Positions 18,379 to 26,976 of a stretch of 64,000 bases of DNA are shown in pieces. The position numbers and the translations under genes are program-made. The notes under the pieces were generated by a model. That model was given only the letters and a program-made list of their open reading frames with translations. It searched no databases and was not told the origin of the DNA. Location: NCBI RefSeq assembly GCF_003479425.1, contig NZ_QUHC01000008.1:1-64000 (forward strand). Reading direction: 5' to 3'. Position 1 is the stretch's first letter. Each line of letters opens with the position of its first letter. Source of the stretch: Odoribacter sp. AF15-53 (GTDB taxonomy: Bacteria > Bacteroidota > Bacteroidia > Bacteroidales > Marinifilaceae).

Positions 18379-18417
18379 TTCTTTGTACAATAATTATGCC
18401 TAATAAAGAAATAAATC

Positions 18418-19389
18418 ATGTTATACCCGTTAAAATTCCATCCAATACTCAAAAAAAAGATATGGGGAGGAGAAAAATTAGCTTACAAAAGTAACGAACA
18501 CGAGGAAGCGATAGGTGAAAGCTGGGAAATATCTGCCGTGGAAGACAACATTTCGGTTGTTTCAAACGGAATCCTCGCGGACAATGATTTACAGGAATTA
18601 ATTGAAGTTTACATGGGAGAGCTTGTCGGTGATCATGTCTATGAAAAATTCGGGATCGAATTTCCATTACTGATAAAATACATTGACGCCAACGATGACC
18701 TGTCCATTCAGGTACATCCCGATGATGAAACGGCAAAAGAACGCCATAATGCCTACGGGAAAACCGAAATGTGGTACATGGTCGACGCCGAGAAAGATGC
18801 TTCTCTCGTACTGGGATTCAATCAGGAAATCGACAAAAACACGTACCTGCAAGCCTTGCATCAAAACAAACTCATGGACTTACTGAACGTGCAGAAAGTA
18901 AAAAAGGGAGAAAGTTTTTTCATTCCTGCCGGACTCGTTCATGCTATCGGGAAAGGATGTTTCATTGCCGAAATACAACAAACCTCCGATATCACGTACC
19001 GGATCTACGATTACAACCGGAAAGATGCCAACGGGAACACTCGCGAATTGCACACGGACTTGGCAACTGATGTTATTGATTACAGCTATCACCCCCAACA
19101 CAAGGTGAACTACACACCTCATGACAACCAATCCGTGCAACTGGTGAAATGTCCCTACTTCACGACCAACCTACTAGTATTTGATCGGGATATAGAAAAA
19201 GAATACGTACGTCTCGATTCATTCGTGATCTACATGTGCTTGCAAGGGAAATTCACGATCACCACCGGCGAATGTGACCCCGTTCTTGTCAACAAGGGAG
19301 AGACCGTCCTCGTTCCCGCTTGTTTCAAAAACCTCACATTATACCCGGATGATGTAACACAAGTACTGGAAATATACGTAGAAGAGTAA
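18418..19389 (+). CDS. manA: Mannose-6-phosphate isomerase, class I
   Basis: This 323-residue cupin enzyme interconverts fructose-6-phosphate and mannose-6-phosphate, feeding mannose into glycolysis or GDP-mannose synthesis. Recognisable segments are the N-terminal KIWGGEKL, the metal-binding QVHPDD and KTEMWYM (Gln, His, Glu ligands), the catalytic-site FIPAGLVHAIGKG and the QTSDITYRIYDYNR block. Length matches short bacterial class I enzymes. tpx follows 32 bases downstream on the same strand and may be co-transcribed. Confidence 0.94.
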   Translation: MLYPLKFHPILKKKIWGGEKLAYKSNEHEEAIGESWEISAVEDNISVVSNGILADNDLQELIEVYMGELVGDHVYEKFGIEFPLLIKYIDANDDLSIQVHPDDETAKERHNAYGKTEMWYMVDAEKDASLVLGFNQEIDKNTYLQALHQNKLMDLLNVQKVKKGESFFIPAGLVHAIGKGCFIAEIQQTSDITYRIYDYNRKDANGNTRELHTDLATDVIDYSYHPQHKVNYTPHDNQSVQLVKCPYFTTNLLVFDRDIEKEYVRLDSFVIYMCLQGKFTITTGECDPVLVNKGETVLVPACFKNLTLYPDDVTQVLEIYVEE

Positions 19390-19421
19390 GCGACATTAAA
19401 AACAATCTTAAACAAAAGATT

Positions 19422-19958
19422 ATGGCACTTACAAATTTTCTAATAAAAGCAATCCTTGTCACCACGGTTACTTTAGGAGGAGCCAAAATAACATTGGATG
19501 GCACCTTCCCTAAAGTGGGTGACACCGCCCCGAACTTCACGCTTGTGAACGGGGAATTAAAAGATATCTCTTTAAGCGATTTCAAAGGGAAACGGGTGTT
19601 ACTAAACATTTTTCCCAGTCTCGACACCAAAACATGCGCCATGTCCGTAAGAGAATTCAACGAGAAAGCAGCAGATATGAAAAATACGGTAGTTCTGGCA
19701 ATATCCAAAGATCTCCCGTTCGCCCAATCCAGATTCTGCTCAACCGAGGGAATAAAAAATCTAATTCCCCTATCGGCTTTCCGGAATGAATCTTTCGGGA
19801 AAGACTACGGTGTTGCCATCAAAGACAGTCCCATGGCCGGATTACTGGCCAGAGCCGTCATCATCATCGACGAGAATGGGAAAATTATCTACACGGAACT
19901 CGTCCCCGAACTCCGGCACGAACCGAATTATAAAGCCGCTCTAGCTGTCTTGAAATAA
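19422..19958 (+). CDS. tpx: Thiol peroxidase (Tpx-type peroxiredoxin)
   Basis: This 178-residue peroxiredoxin has the peroxidatic Cys C72 in the Tpx motif SLDTKTCAMSVREFN and the resolving C106 in RFCSTEG, matching atypical 2-Cys Tpx enzymes that detoxify H2O2 and alkyl peroxides. Compared with typical Tpx (about 167 residues), the N terminus carries roughly 10 extra mostly hydrophobic residues before the usual VTLGG. I see no clear lipobox, so this may be a start-site ambiguity. Confidence 0.9.
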   Translation: MALTNFLIKAILVTTVTLGGAKITLDGTFPKVGDTAPNFTLVNGELKDISLSDFKGKRVLLNIFPSLDTKTCAMSVREFNEKAADMKNTVVLAISKDLPFAQSRFCSTEGIKNLIPLSAFRNESFGKDYGVAIKDSPMAGLLARAVIIIDENGKIIYTELVPELRHEPNYKAALAVLK

Positions 19959-19979
19959 AAAAGAATATCTCAGGTAGCT

Positions 19980-20130
19980 TACCAACTACCACCTCTTTCC
20001 CCTCCTGTGTAAGGAGGGAAAATTGTTTGGTGATCAGCTTCTCCCCTGTATAAGGAAGCTTCACTTACTAGCTCTCCCCCTGTGTAAGGGGGAGTCGAAG
20101 GGGGTAGTCATTTCAGAAGAAAAATACTTT
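19980..20130. repeat. Dispersed GC-rich palindromes, family C
   Basis: Between tpx and the opposed kdsA are three successive dyads. They have arms such as CCCCTCC/GGAGGG, CTCCCCT/AAGGAAGC and CTCCCCC/GGGGGAG (20074-20080 with 20088-20094), with loops like TGTGTAA or TGTATAA. The same units recur at 55438-55755 and 62445-62640. No gene is present. Confidence 0.75.
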
Positions 20131-20143
20131 TTAGCGTCCCCCT

Positions 20144-20938
20144 TTATAATGCCTTTCTTATTCGGACTAACCTCTCCAACAACCCATCAATCAAATCCAA
20201 CTGCAACATATTCGCCCCGTCCGATTTCGCACAGCGAGGATCAGCATGCGTCTCGATAAAAATACCGTCTGCACCCACGGCTATACCCGCTTTAGCAATC
20301 GTCTCAATCAATGCAGGTTGTCCCCCAGTCACCCCGGAAGCTTGATTCGGCTGCTGCAATGAATGAGTTACATCCACAACAACCGGACACTGGCAAGCCT
20401 GTTGCATAATACGAATTCCCCGGTAATCCACGACCAAATCCTGATATCCGAAAGTTGTACCCCGTTCTGTCACCATCACCTGCTCGTTCCCGGATTCCCT
20501 TACCTTATCCACGGCAAACTTCATCGATTCGGGAGAAAGGAATTGTCCTTTTTTGATATTCACGATCTTCCCGGTCTTTGCCGCGGCTACCAACAAATCG
20601 GTCTGCCGACACAAGAAAGCCGGAATCTGCAATACATCCACGTATTCTGCCGCCATTTCCGCATCGCTTTCCGTGTGGATATCCGTGACCACCGGTATAT
20701 TAAACTCTTCTCTTACCTTAGCCAATATTTTCAACGCCTTCTCATCACCGATACCCGTGAAAGAATCCAACCGCGAGCGATTAGCCTTTTTAAACGACCC
20801 CTTAAACACGTAGGGAATCCCCAACCGATCGGTAACCTTTTTCACGTGTTCGGCAATATTCAACGCCATCTCCTCCCCCTCAATCACGCAAGGTCCCGCC
20901 AACAAAAAAAACATCTCTTGATTTATCAACTTATCCAT
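20144..20938 (-). CDS. kdsA: 3-deoxy-8-phosphooctulonate synthase (KDO-8-P synthase)
   Basis: This 264-residue TIM-barrel enzyme condenses arabinose-5-phosphate with phosphoenolpyruvate to give KDO-8-phosphate, a precursor of the lipopolysaccharide inner core. It shows LLAGPCVIEG near the start, the FKGSFKKANRS active-site loop, DIHTE, KKGQFLSPE, DVTHSLQQPN and the C-terminal ETHADP segment. Length matches the family. It stands downstream of rarA on the same strand, with a 174-base repeat-bearing gap, so operon membership is doubtful. Confidence 0.95.
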   Translation of the reverse strand: MDKLINQEMFFLLAGPCVIEGEEMALNIAEHVKKVTDRLGIPYVFKGSFKKANRSRLDSFTGIGDEKALKILAKVREEFNIPVVTDIHTESDAEMAAEYVDVLQIPAFLCRQTDLLVAAAKTGKIVNIKKGQFLSPESMKFAVDKVRESGNEQVMVTERGTTFGYQDLVVDYRGIRIMQQACQCPVVVDVTHSLQQPNQASGVTGGQPALIETIAKAGIAVGADGIFIETHADPRCAKSDGANMLQLDLIDGLLERLVRIRKAL

Positions 20939-20967
20939 CTTACATTTAAATTTTAGATTTTAGATCC

Positions 20968-21090
20968 CAACCACACAAGGCCGGATTCTTTCTGTGATTT
21001 AAGATTTCAGATTAGGTGATTCCTGTCGCGCAAGAATAACGTTTTCAATAATCACTAAATCATTAAATCGGCAATCACCGAATCTTTCCA
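20968..21090. repeat. Dispersed inverted repeat, family B, copy 1
   Basis: The segment holds TTCTGTGATTTAAG...AGGTGATT on the left and AATCACTAAATCATTAAATCGGCAATCACCGAAT on the right, an imperfect inverted repeat. The best copy is 49255-49352 and a shorter one is at about 35541-35612. All lie in intergenic gaps next to family A motifs. Confidence 0.7.
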
Positions 21091-21112
21091 TCTTTATCTT
21101 TTATCTTTTATC

Positions 21113-22384
21113 TTATCTATACTTTCTCCACCAAGCCCTCAACCGTTCCAGAATCTTCACCTCTTGGGCATTCTGCTGTGGCAGATAAAACTTCTTCTCC
21201 TTCAACTCTTCCGGCAAATAAGGCTGTTCCACGAAATTTCCCGGATAATCATGCGGGTACTTGTAATCCTGCCCGTAATTCAAATCCTTCATCAACTTGG
21301 TCGGGGCATTCCGCAAATGCAATGGTACCGGAGAATTTCCAGTATGTCTCACCGTATCCATGGCCGCATCAATTGCGAGATAAGCCGAATTACTCTTGGG
21401 CGAAGTCGCCAGATAGATCACGCATTCGGACAAAGGAATCCGAGCCTCCGGCATCCCAATCTTGTGAACCACCTCGAAACACGTGTTCGCAATCAAAAGT
21501 GCATTCGGATTAGCCAACCCGATATCCTCCGATGCGGAAATAATCAAGCGACGGGCAATAAACTTCGGGTCTTCTCCCCCCAACAACATACGGGCCATCC
21601 AGTAAACCGCCGCATTCGGATCACCGCCACGGATCGACTTGATCATGGCTGAAACAATATCATAATGCTGCTCCCCGTCCTTGTCATACATCAACGGATT
21701 TTCATGCAATTCCCGATGTACCGCCTCGTTATCAATCACGATATCACCCTCACCCAATCCATTCACCACCAGCTCCAAAATATTCAGTAACTTCCGTGCA
21801 TCTCCCCCACTATAAGAAATCATGGCATCCTTCTCCTTCACCGTGATATTCCGCTTACTCAGGTAATAATCCTTCGAGACAGCACGATCAATTAAATCCT
21901 CCAAATCCTTCTTCTCCTGCGACTTCAACACGTACACCTGACAACGGGACAAAAGAGGAGAAATCACCTCAAACGAGGGATTTTCAGTCGTGGCCCCAAT
22001 CAGCGTCACCGTCCCTTTCTCTACAGCCGCTAACAACGAATCCTGCTGGGCTTTTGAAAAACGATGAATTTCATCGATAAAGAGAAGCGGGTTCGGGGTA
22101 TTAAAAAAACGCTGTCCCTCGGCTTTCTGGATCACCTCCCGCACATCCTTCACCCCGGAATTTACCGCACTCAACGCGTAAAACGGACGCTTCAACTGCT
22201 CCGCGATAATCATCGCCAATGTCGTCTTTCCCACACCCGGAGGTCCCCATAAAATAAAAGAGGATACCACCCCGGAATCAATCATTTTCCGAAGCACCTT
22301 TCCCGGTCCGACTAGATGTTGCTGCCCGATATAGTCTTCTAAAGACTTCGGCCTCATTCGCTCTGCCAACGGCTTATTTTCCAT
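21113..22384 (-). CDS. rarA: Replication-associated recombination AAA+ ATPase RarA (MgsA)
   Basis: This 423-residue clamp-loader-like ATPase acts at stalled replication forks. It has the N-terminal LAERMRPKSLEDYIGQQH motif, Walker A GPPGVGKTT (47-55), Walker B LLFIDEIHRF (100-109), a sensor-1 ATTENPSFE, and the C-terminal MgsA tetramerisation region including DYKYPHDYPGNFVEQ. Length is normal. A good -7 box lies 23 bases upstream of the start. Confidence 0.95.
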   Translation of the reverse strand: MENKPLAERMRPKSLEDYIGQQHLVGPGKVLRKMIDSGVVSSFILWGPPGVGKTTLAMIIAEQLKRPFYALSAVNSGVKDVREVIQKAEGQRFFNTPNPLLFIDEIHRFSKAQQDSLLAAVEKGTVTLIGATTENPSFEVISPLLSRCQVYVLKSQEKKDLEDLIDRAVSKDYYLSKRNITVKEKDAMISYSGGDARKLLNILELVVNGLGEGDIVIDNEAVHRELHENPLMYDKDGEQHYDIVSAMIKSIRGGDPNAAVYWMARMLLGGEDPKFIARRLIISASEDIGLANPNALLIANTCFEVVHKIGMPEARIPLSECVIYLATSPKSNSAYLAIDAAMDTVRHTGNSPVPLHLRNAPTKLMKDLNYGQDYKYPHDYPGNFVEQPYLPEELKEKKFYLPQQNAQEVKILERLRAWWRKYR

Positions 22385-22406
22385 TTTTCTCTTCTTTCTA
22401 TCCGTA

Positions 22407-22414
22407 CAAAGATA
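22407..22414 (-). promoter_or_regulatory. Promoter -7 box of rarA
   Basis: On the minus strand this is TATCTTTG, a perfect -7 match, 23 bases upstream of the rarA start. The upstream terminator hairpin overlaps the expected -33 position. Confidence 0.55.
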
Positions 22415-22433
22415 CTACAAAATTCAGAGACGA

Positions 22434-22467
22434 AAAAGCGGAACACCTTTACCGGCATTCCGCTTTT
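22434..22467 (-). terminator. Terminator of the PUR-alpha-like gene
   Basis: A 10-base stem AAAAGCGGAA / TTCCGCTTTT (22434-22443 with 22458-22467) has a 14-base loop and a T tract on the minus strand. Confidence 0.8.
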
Positions 22468-22487
22468 ATATCTAATTACAGTACTAT

Positions 22488-22796
22488 TTACAGGTCTAAG
22501 TCTTTCTCGGGAAGTTCGCCATTGATTGCAGCTTTTACCACTCCAATAGCCTCTTCTAAGCCCTCGACAAACTTATCAAAATCTTCTTTATACAAGAACA
22601 CCTTATGCTTCTCGTAGCTTGGATTTCCATTATTATCAAATTTTTTCTTGCTTTCGGTGATCGTCAAATAGTAATCATTATTACGGGTCGCCTTCACATC
22701 AAAAAAATAAGTTCTTTTCCCTGCTTTCACTGCATTGGAATAGATTTCATCTCTATCGTTCGTATCCATTCCGTCGTTTTGTTCGTATCCTTCCAT
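22488..22796 (-). CDS. PUR-alpha-like nucleic-acid-binding protein (DUF3276)
   Basis: This 102-residue protein is nearly all one PUR domain: GKRTYFFDVKATRNNDYYLTI, a charged turn, then HKVFLYKEDFDKFVEGLEEAI. This beta-beta-beta-beta-alpha pattern is the DUF3276/PUR family found across Bacteroidota and spirochaetes. PUR proteins bind single-stranded DNA or RNA. It has its own terminator and promoter, so it is monocistronic. Physiological role is unknown. Confidence 0.88.
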   Translation of the reverse strand: MEGYEQNDGMDTNDRDEIYSNAVKAGKRTYFFDVKATRNNDYYLTITESKKKFDNNGNPSYEKHKVFLYKEDFDKFVEGLEEAIGVVKAAINGELPEKDLDL

Positions 22797-22826
22797 TGTT
22801 TCTCAATTTTATTTGACTTCGCACCC

Positions 22827-22834
22827 CAAAGGTA
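22827..22834 (-). promoter_or_regulatory. Promoter -7 box of the PUR-like gene
   Basis: On the minus strand this reads TACCTTTG, a perfect -7 box, about 31 bases upstream of the start. Confidence 0.5.
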
Positions 22835-22908
22835 AAAAAAACAAAGCAATAAATAGACTTTTTTAATCTTTTTTTTCGCTCATGGCCCATTCTACTGCCA
22901 TATAGAAA

Positions 22909-22950
22909 AAAGAGGTCGCCTAAATTCGACCTTTAGACACCTCTCTTTTC
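22909..22950 (-). terminator. Probable terminator of envelope module 1
   Basis: An imperfect hairpin (arms AGAGGT..CTAAA and TTTAG..ACCTCT with mismatches in the middle) is bordered by A tracts on the left, read as T on the minus strand. It follows the OmpA-like gene that ends the first module. Confidence 0.5.
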
Positions 22951-22972
22951 TTTTTACTTCTCTCGAATCTTA

Positions 22973-24181
22973 TTATCTTTCACCTAAAATTATCACGGAA
23001 CGATTATACACATCCTCCTTGAAAGGCTGTTCTTGATCTCCGAGACCAATATAGGTCAAACGTTCAGCGGGAACCCTGAATTTCTTAACCAACAAATCGT
23101 AAACAGCTTTCGCTCTTTTTTCACTGATTTTCAAATTATAACTTGCTTTCCCGCTCTGTCGATCCGCATAACCTACAACTTTCATTTTCACGTTGGGATT
23201 AGCCGACATATAATTTGCAACCGCCTGTAAAACGACCATTTGCTCTGCTGTAACAGCATTCTTGTTGATCGTGAAACCCACGTACTGCCTGAAATCTTTT
23301 CTAGCGGCCTCTGCCGTTGCTTTTGTTATCGCTTCAGCTTTCTCCGTTTCTGTCCGGGCTAACTCTTTTTTAGCCACGGCCTCCGCAACTTTAGCTGCAT
23401 CCAACTGGGATTGAGTATTCTTCAACTCTTTTTCGAGAGAATTAATCTTATCATTCAACTGTTGACGTTCCGAGGCAGTACTTCTTTCATAAGCAACAAA
23501 TTTCTTCCCCCCGAAGGTATAAGTAGCTCCCAAGGCCACGGAAAGCAACCCGTCCTGATAAGAACGTCCTGCAATCTCTTCGGATCCGGAATATTTCGTC
23601 GTATAGAAAAAAGTCGGCATAATATGCGTACGAGCTTCCAAATCAATAGCCCAGTATTTATTAATATTATACTTTCCTCCCAATCCGATAGACCCGTTTA
23701 TGGCAACATCCACATCCTTGTTATGAAACTTTCCAAAACTCAGACCCGAACCGAGAAACAATGTCATATCCCACTTATTATCAAGACTATATTGACGCCA
23801 CAAATTTGTCAGGTTCAACATGAAATCCACGTTAAAATTGACATACTTATGCTGGAATTTGTTGTAAACGTTACCATTATTCAAACGATCAATATCCGTG
23901 TACAACTTTGCTTGCCAACCGGACAATTGTGCCCGAAGTCCCCAACAGGGATCCACCCACTTACCCACAGACAAATTAACTAATGGCTCCATCACTTTAC
24001 CAAAGCCATAATCAAAATTATCCGTATTCAAATAGCCTTGCACACCGACACCGATACTAATAAAAATATTGTCTCTAAATTTTTCAGACGAATATTTCAC
24101 TTTGGGAGTCGATGTTTGGGCACTCACGGAACAGGATGCCCCCACAACCAAGGATAGAAATAATAAAGTCTTTATTTTCAT
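22973..24181 (-). CDS. OmpA-family peptidoglycan-binding outer-membrane protein, module 1 (D1)
   Basis: This 402-residue protein has a signal peptide (about 1-21, ending VSAQ), an eight-strand-type beta-barrel (about 25-225), a coiled-coil or Ala/Glu/Lys-rich linker (about 230-290), and an OmpA C-terminal domain (about 295-402). The last has NLKISEKRAKAVYDLL and a terminal NRSVIIL, a variant of the usual peptidoglycan-binding signature. It is the last gene of a four-gene module and closely resembles D2 (28928-30124) throughout; D1 has about four extra residues in the linker. It likely ties the module's outer-membrane parts to the cell wall. Confidence 0.88.
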   Translation of the reverse strand: MKIKTLLFLSLVVGASCSVSAQTSTPKVKYSSEKFRDNIFISIGVGVQGYLNTDNFDYGFGKVMEPLVNLSVGKWVDPCWGLRAQLSGWQAKLYTDIDRLNNGNVYNKFQHKYVNFNVDFMLNLTNLWRQYSLDNKWDMTLFLGSGLSFGKFHNKDVDVAINGSIGLGGKYNINKYWAIDLEARTHIMPTFFYTTKYSGSEEIAGRSYQDGLLSVALGATYTFGGKKFVAYERSTASERQQLNDKINSLEKELKNTQSQLDAAKVAEAVAKKELARTETEKAEAITKATAEAARKDFRQYVGFTINKNAVTAEQMVVLQAVANYMSANPNVKMKVVGYADRQSGKASYNLKISEKRAKAVYDLLVKKFRVPAERLTYIGLGDQEQPFKEDVYNRSVIILGER

Positions 24182-24220
24182 TTCATTTCTTTTTACGTTC
24201 TATAAATTTCATCGTCATCT

Positions 24221-24979
24221 CTATTTACCTTTCAAATAAATCTTGTATGCCAATCCCCCGCTAAAATATTTACCATCCTGCAAAAGAACTTGCATAAACA
24301 GATGTCTCAAAAGCAAATAATTGGCCCCGACACAAAAACTACGCGAATCATATTGAGCGATCAGGTTCAAATCCGGGGCAAATGACGGCCTATAACTAAT
24401 TCCTCCCGCAAAACCGTTTAAATGGTTAGAAGTTCGCCGATTATACATATATGACACATGCAACCCCACTTTCTCCAGCTTGCTCACGCTCACGTATTTC
24501 GAAGCACTCGCATAAAACCGGCTGAAATATTGATTACCACTTCCTTCTGAAAGAATCTTTCCCCCGCCACTTTGCGTGTAAAGGTCGTTAGACCCTACCA
24601 CGATCGCCGGAAGATACTTTCTTTCTCGAAGCAACCGTAAACGCACCGAGAAAGACCGATCCTGATTCACGAACCTCCCTTTCTTTTCCGGGACAAAAGT
24701 ATCTGTCGCTTTAAACAAGGTACAGGTATACGCCACTTCCAAAAAAGGCAAAAACGTGATATTCAAGAAATAATTATACGTGTCATACGGGAAACCGCCA
24801 GGTGTGATATGATCATTCAAAAAATTCCCGCCTATCATCACGGTCTTATCCGGCTGCATATCTGCCGACGGACTGTTTAACAAACCACTAGTGCCCAATG
24901 TTAGCTGAGCCGAAAGCAATAACGAGCTAAACAAAAATAAACAAATAAATAGTAGTTTCTTTATCATGTTGAATTTCAT
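24221..24979 (-). CDS. YjbH N-terminal-half-like outer-membrane protein, module 1 (C1)
   Basis: This 252-residue exported protein has a signal peptide (ending LLLSAQ) and the segment LTLGTSGLLNSPSADMQPD, followed by aromatic strands FPYDTYNYFLNITFLPFLEVAY. As I recall, this is how the first barrel of YjbH/YmcA exopolysaccharide-associated outer-membrane proteins begins ('G..GLL..PTA.M...G', 'PF.WLEV..RY'). It is about 80% identical by eye to C2 (30159-30902). The true start may be Met5, which would align with C2's start. It lies 39 bases before D1 and 53 after B1. Function is inferred from family only. Confidence 0.75.
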   Translation of the reverse strand: MKFNMIKKLLFICLFLFSSLLLSAQLTLGTSGLLNSPSADMQPDKTVMIGGNFLNDHITPGGFPYDTYNYFLNITFLPFLEVAYTCTLFKATDTFVPEKKGRFVNQDRSFSVRLRLLRERKYLPAIVVGSNDLYTQSGGGKILSEGSGNQYFSRFYASASKYVSVSKLEKVGLHVSYMYNRRTSNHLNGFAGGISYRPSFAPDLNLIAQYDSRSFCVGANYLLLRHLFMQVLLQDGKYFSGGLAYKIYLKGK

Positions 24980-25032
24980 TACGTTATTACTTTCGACCCA
25001 TTTTATAATTTCATATATTTCAAGTTTTTATC

Positions 25033-26943
25033 TTATTCGCCGGCTCCACCACCAGTTCCGCCTTCTGTGATATGTCCTCCATGAGTGTGATGTTGGTCAT
25101 ATAGCTCAGACCGACCGCTTATCACAACAGCTTTTGCCTCGCGAACAACCACTTTCACCTCTTTTCCATCAATACCGAAGGTATACGTCTTGGTCACGAA
25201 TTGTTGTTTTCCGGTAGCGATATAAATCCAACCCGGGATTATTTCAATATCATTCGTTCCGGTCATATTAACCGAATCAATACCAGCTATTTGCTTCATC
25301 TCTACCGCTTTCTTAAGCATAATCGTAATCTTGGCATCAGAGATTCCCGCGGCAGCCAAAGCGTCTTCCACTGAAATCACGTATTCAGAACCCTTGTAAG
25401 CTTTATACGAGAACTTGCCTTCACCTTTGGCAATCGGTTTAGCCCCCTCGTTCAAGATAGTGCCCATTGTCAAAGCTTGTGATGCAGTTGCAGTATCAAC
25501 CTTAGAAGTTACAACCATACGATAACTGGAGAAGTGATGAATTTCTGTCGAATACACCCCATTCTTATAAGTCACCTCATTCTCAACATCACTCCAAACT
25601 TTACCATCTACACTGTATTGCATTTGCAATTCATCAAAAACGTGGCCGGATTCTTTAAAAGGATTAACAACATTCCAGACAATCGGTTTCTCGAAAGTAA
25701 GACCGTTCGGTAAAAATTCGCCAGTAACAAAGGCTGCATTGGCGGGAGTCTCGTCCGTGATAGGAGTTGTTTCATCAGCAATAACCGCATTTTCAATCAC
25801 ACCTCTCACAATTGCCGTAATTAACGTTTCTTCTTTCAATGCTCCAGCTGGAATATTTAAATCTGTTTTCACGGCAATCGAAGTTTCAACTTCCGGATCA
25901 GCCACAACCTCTGGCACATCTATCATTGTCGGCTCGTCAGGAAGCACCACTTCTGAAACATTCCCTTCTTCAGCCAAAGTCAAGTACACGGGTAAATTAA
26001 TTATTGTCCCTATATTAAATGCACTCAAGTCATACGTCATAGCATAACCATTATATTTAGAATCAGCAACTTTAACAAAAATAGTAACAGTCCCGGTTTT
26101 CAAACCAGATATCATACAAGAACCAGAGCTAACCGGCATCTTAACAGCCTCCTCGTCATTGTTCCGGTACACGAGAGTCACATTCTTATTATAAGGAGTT
26201 CCATCCGTATCTATAATATTGCAACTAAGCGCGTAAGTCTTACCCTCAACCGTTCCTTTCTCGTACATCGGCACTTCCAAGTTAAAATTATACACTTGTC
26301 CAGCAGACACTTGCTGTAATGTTGCGGCATAACGAACATCGTTCATACCTTCTTTCGTGATCACGATATCATAAATTCCCACTTCAGCAACTTCGGTGTA
26401 AGCGAAAGTTCCATCCGCATCCGTCGTCTTCTCTGCCAGCGTAACATCCGAACCTCTCAACGTTCCGTTTACCTTTGCACCCGCAATCGGCTCGTTCGTT
26501 ATTCCGTCAAAAACTTTACCCAATATATTATAAACAGCCGGTTCTTCAACCTTCACCGCTTTCATAAAGAATATGGCTGGTACAGTAACTTTCTCGCCAT
26601 TTGCAGCTTTCGGCAAAGAGACCGTGTAGGAAACATTTTCGTATCCTTCTTTCACTAACGAAAACACTACATTTCCCGAACCCGTTTGTGTATAAGTACT
26701 CTTACCACTCGCATTGGTCGTCAGGTTCATCGGGTAGATACTTACCCCCTCAAGTGCCCCTTTGTCACTAATAACGGTAATATCCACCGTGTACGTGGCC
26801 GGGTCTGTTGATACCGTTGGTGGAACCACGGGAACATCATCTTTCGTGTAACAACTACTAAACAGTGATCCGAAAAACACTGTTATTAACAGCATTAAAT
26901 TAATACCAATTCCTGAATGTTTTACTTCTTTCTTCATTTTCAT
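25033..26943 (-). CDS. Lipoprotein with carboxypeptidase-regulatory-like and ZU5-like domains and a His/Gly tail, module 1 (B1)
   Basis: This 636-residue protein has a lipobox FSSC followed by YTKDD. Then come two or three carboxypeptidase-regulatory-like beta-sandwich repeats; a clear one starts GKVFDGITNEPIAGAKV. A ZU5-like stretch follows, LNIPAGALKEET...FSSYRMV (about 345-480), and then a further beta domain. The extreme C terminus is rich in His and Gly: H618, H619, H621, H624, then GGTGGG. B2 (30959-32296) shares the N terminus, the ZU5-like part and the tail, but has fewer repeats. It could be a spacer or ligand-binding lipoprotein between the two barrel proteins. Confidence 0.78.
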   Translation of the reverse strand: MKMKKEVKHSGIGINLMLLITVFFGSLFSSCYTKDDVPVVPPTVSTDPATYTVDITVISDKGALEGVSIYPMNLTTNASGKSTYTQTGSGNVVFSLVKEGYENVSYTVSLPKAANGEKVTVPAIFFMKAVKVEEPAVYNILGKVFDGITNEPIAGAKVNGTLRGSDVTLAEKTTDADGTFAYTEVAEVGIYDIVITKEGMNDVRYAATLQQVSAGQVYNFNLEVPMYEKGTVEGKTYALSCNIIDTDGTPYNKNVTLVYRNNDEEAVKMPVSSGSCMISGLKTGTVTIFVKVADSKYNGYAMTYDLSAFNIGTIINLPVYLTLAEEGNVSEVVLPDEPTMIDVPEVVADPEVETSIAVKTDLNIPAGALKEETLITAIVRGVIENAVIADETTPITDETPANAAFVTGEFLPNGLTFEKPIVWNVVNPFKESGHVFDELQMQYSVDGKVWSDVENEVTYKNGVYSTEIHHFSSYRMVVTSKVDTATASQALTMGTILNEGAKPIAKGEGKFSYKAYKGSEYVISVEDALAAAGISDAKITIMLKKAVEMKQIAGIDSVNMTGTNDIEIIPGWIYIATGKQQFVTKTYTFGIDGKEVKVVVREAKAVVISGRSELYDQHHTHGGHITEGGTGGGAGE

Positions 26944-26976
26944 GTTATTTAAGTTCGAAACTTTGCGTACCGCACT

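Noticed and set aside
20023..20259. 78-residue plus-strand frame at the end of kdsA
   Set aside because: Half of it is family C repeat and half is antisense to the kdsA C terminus.
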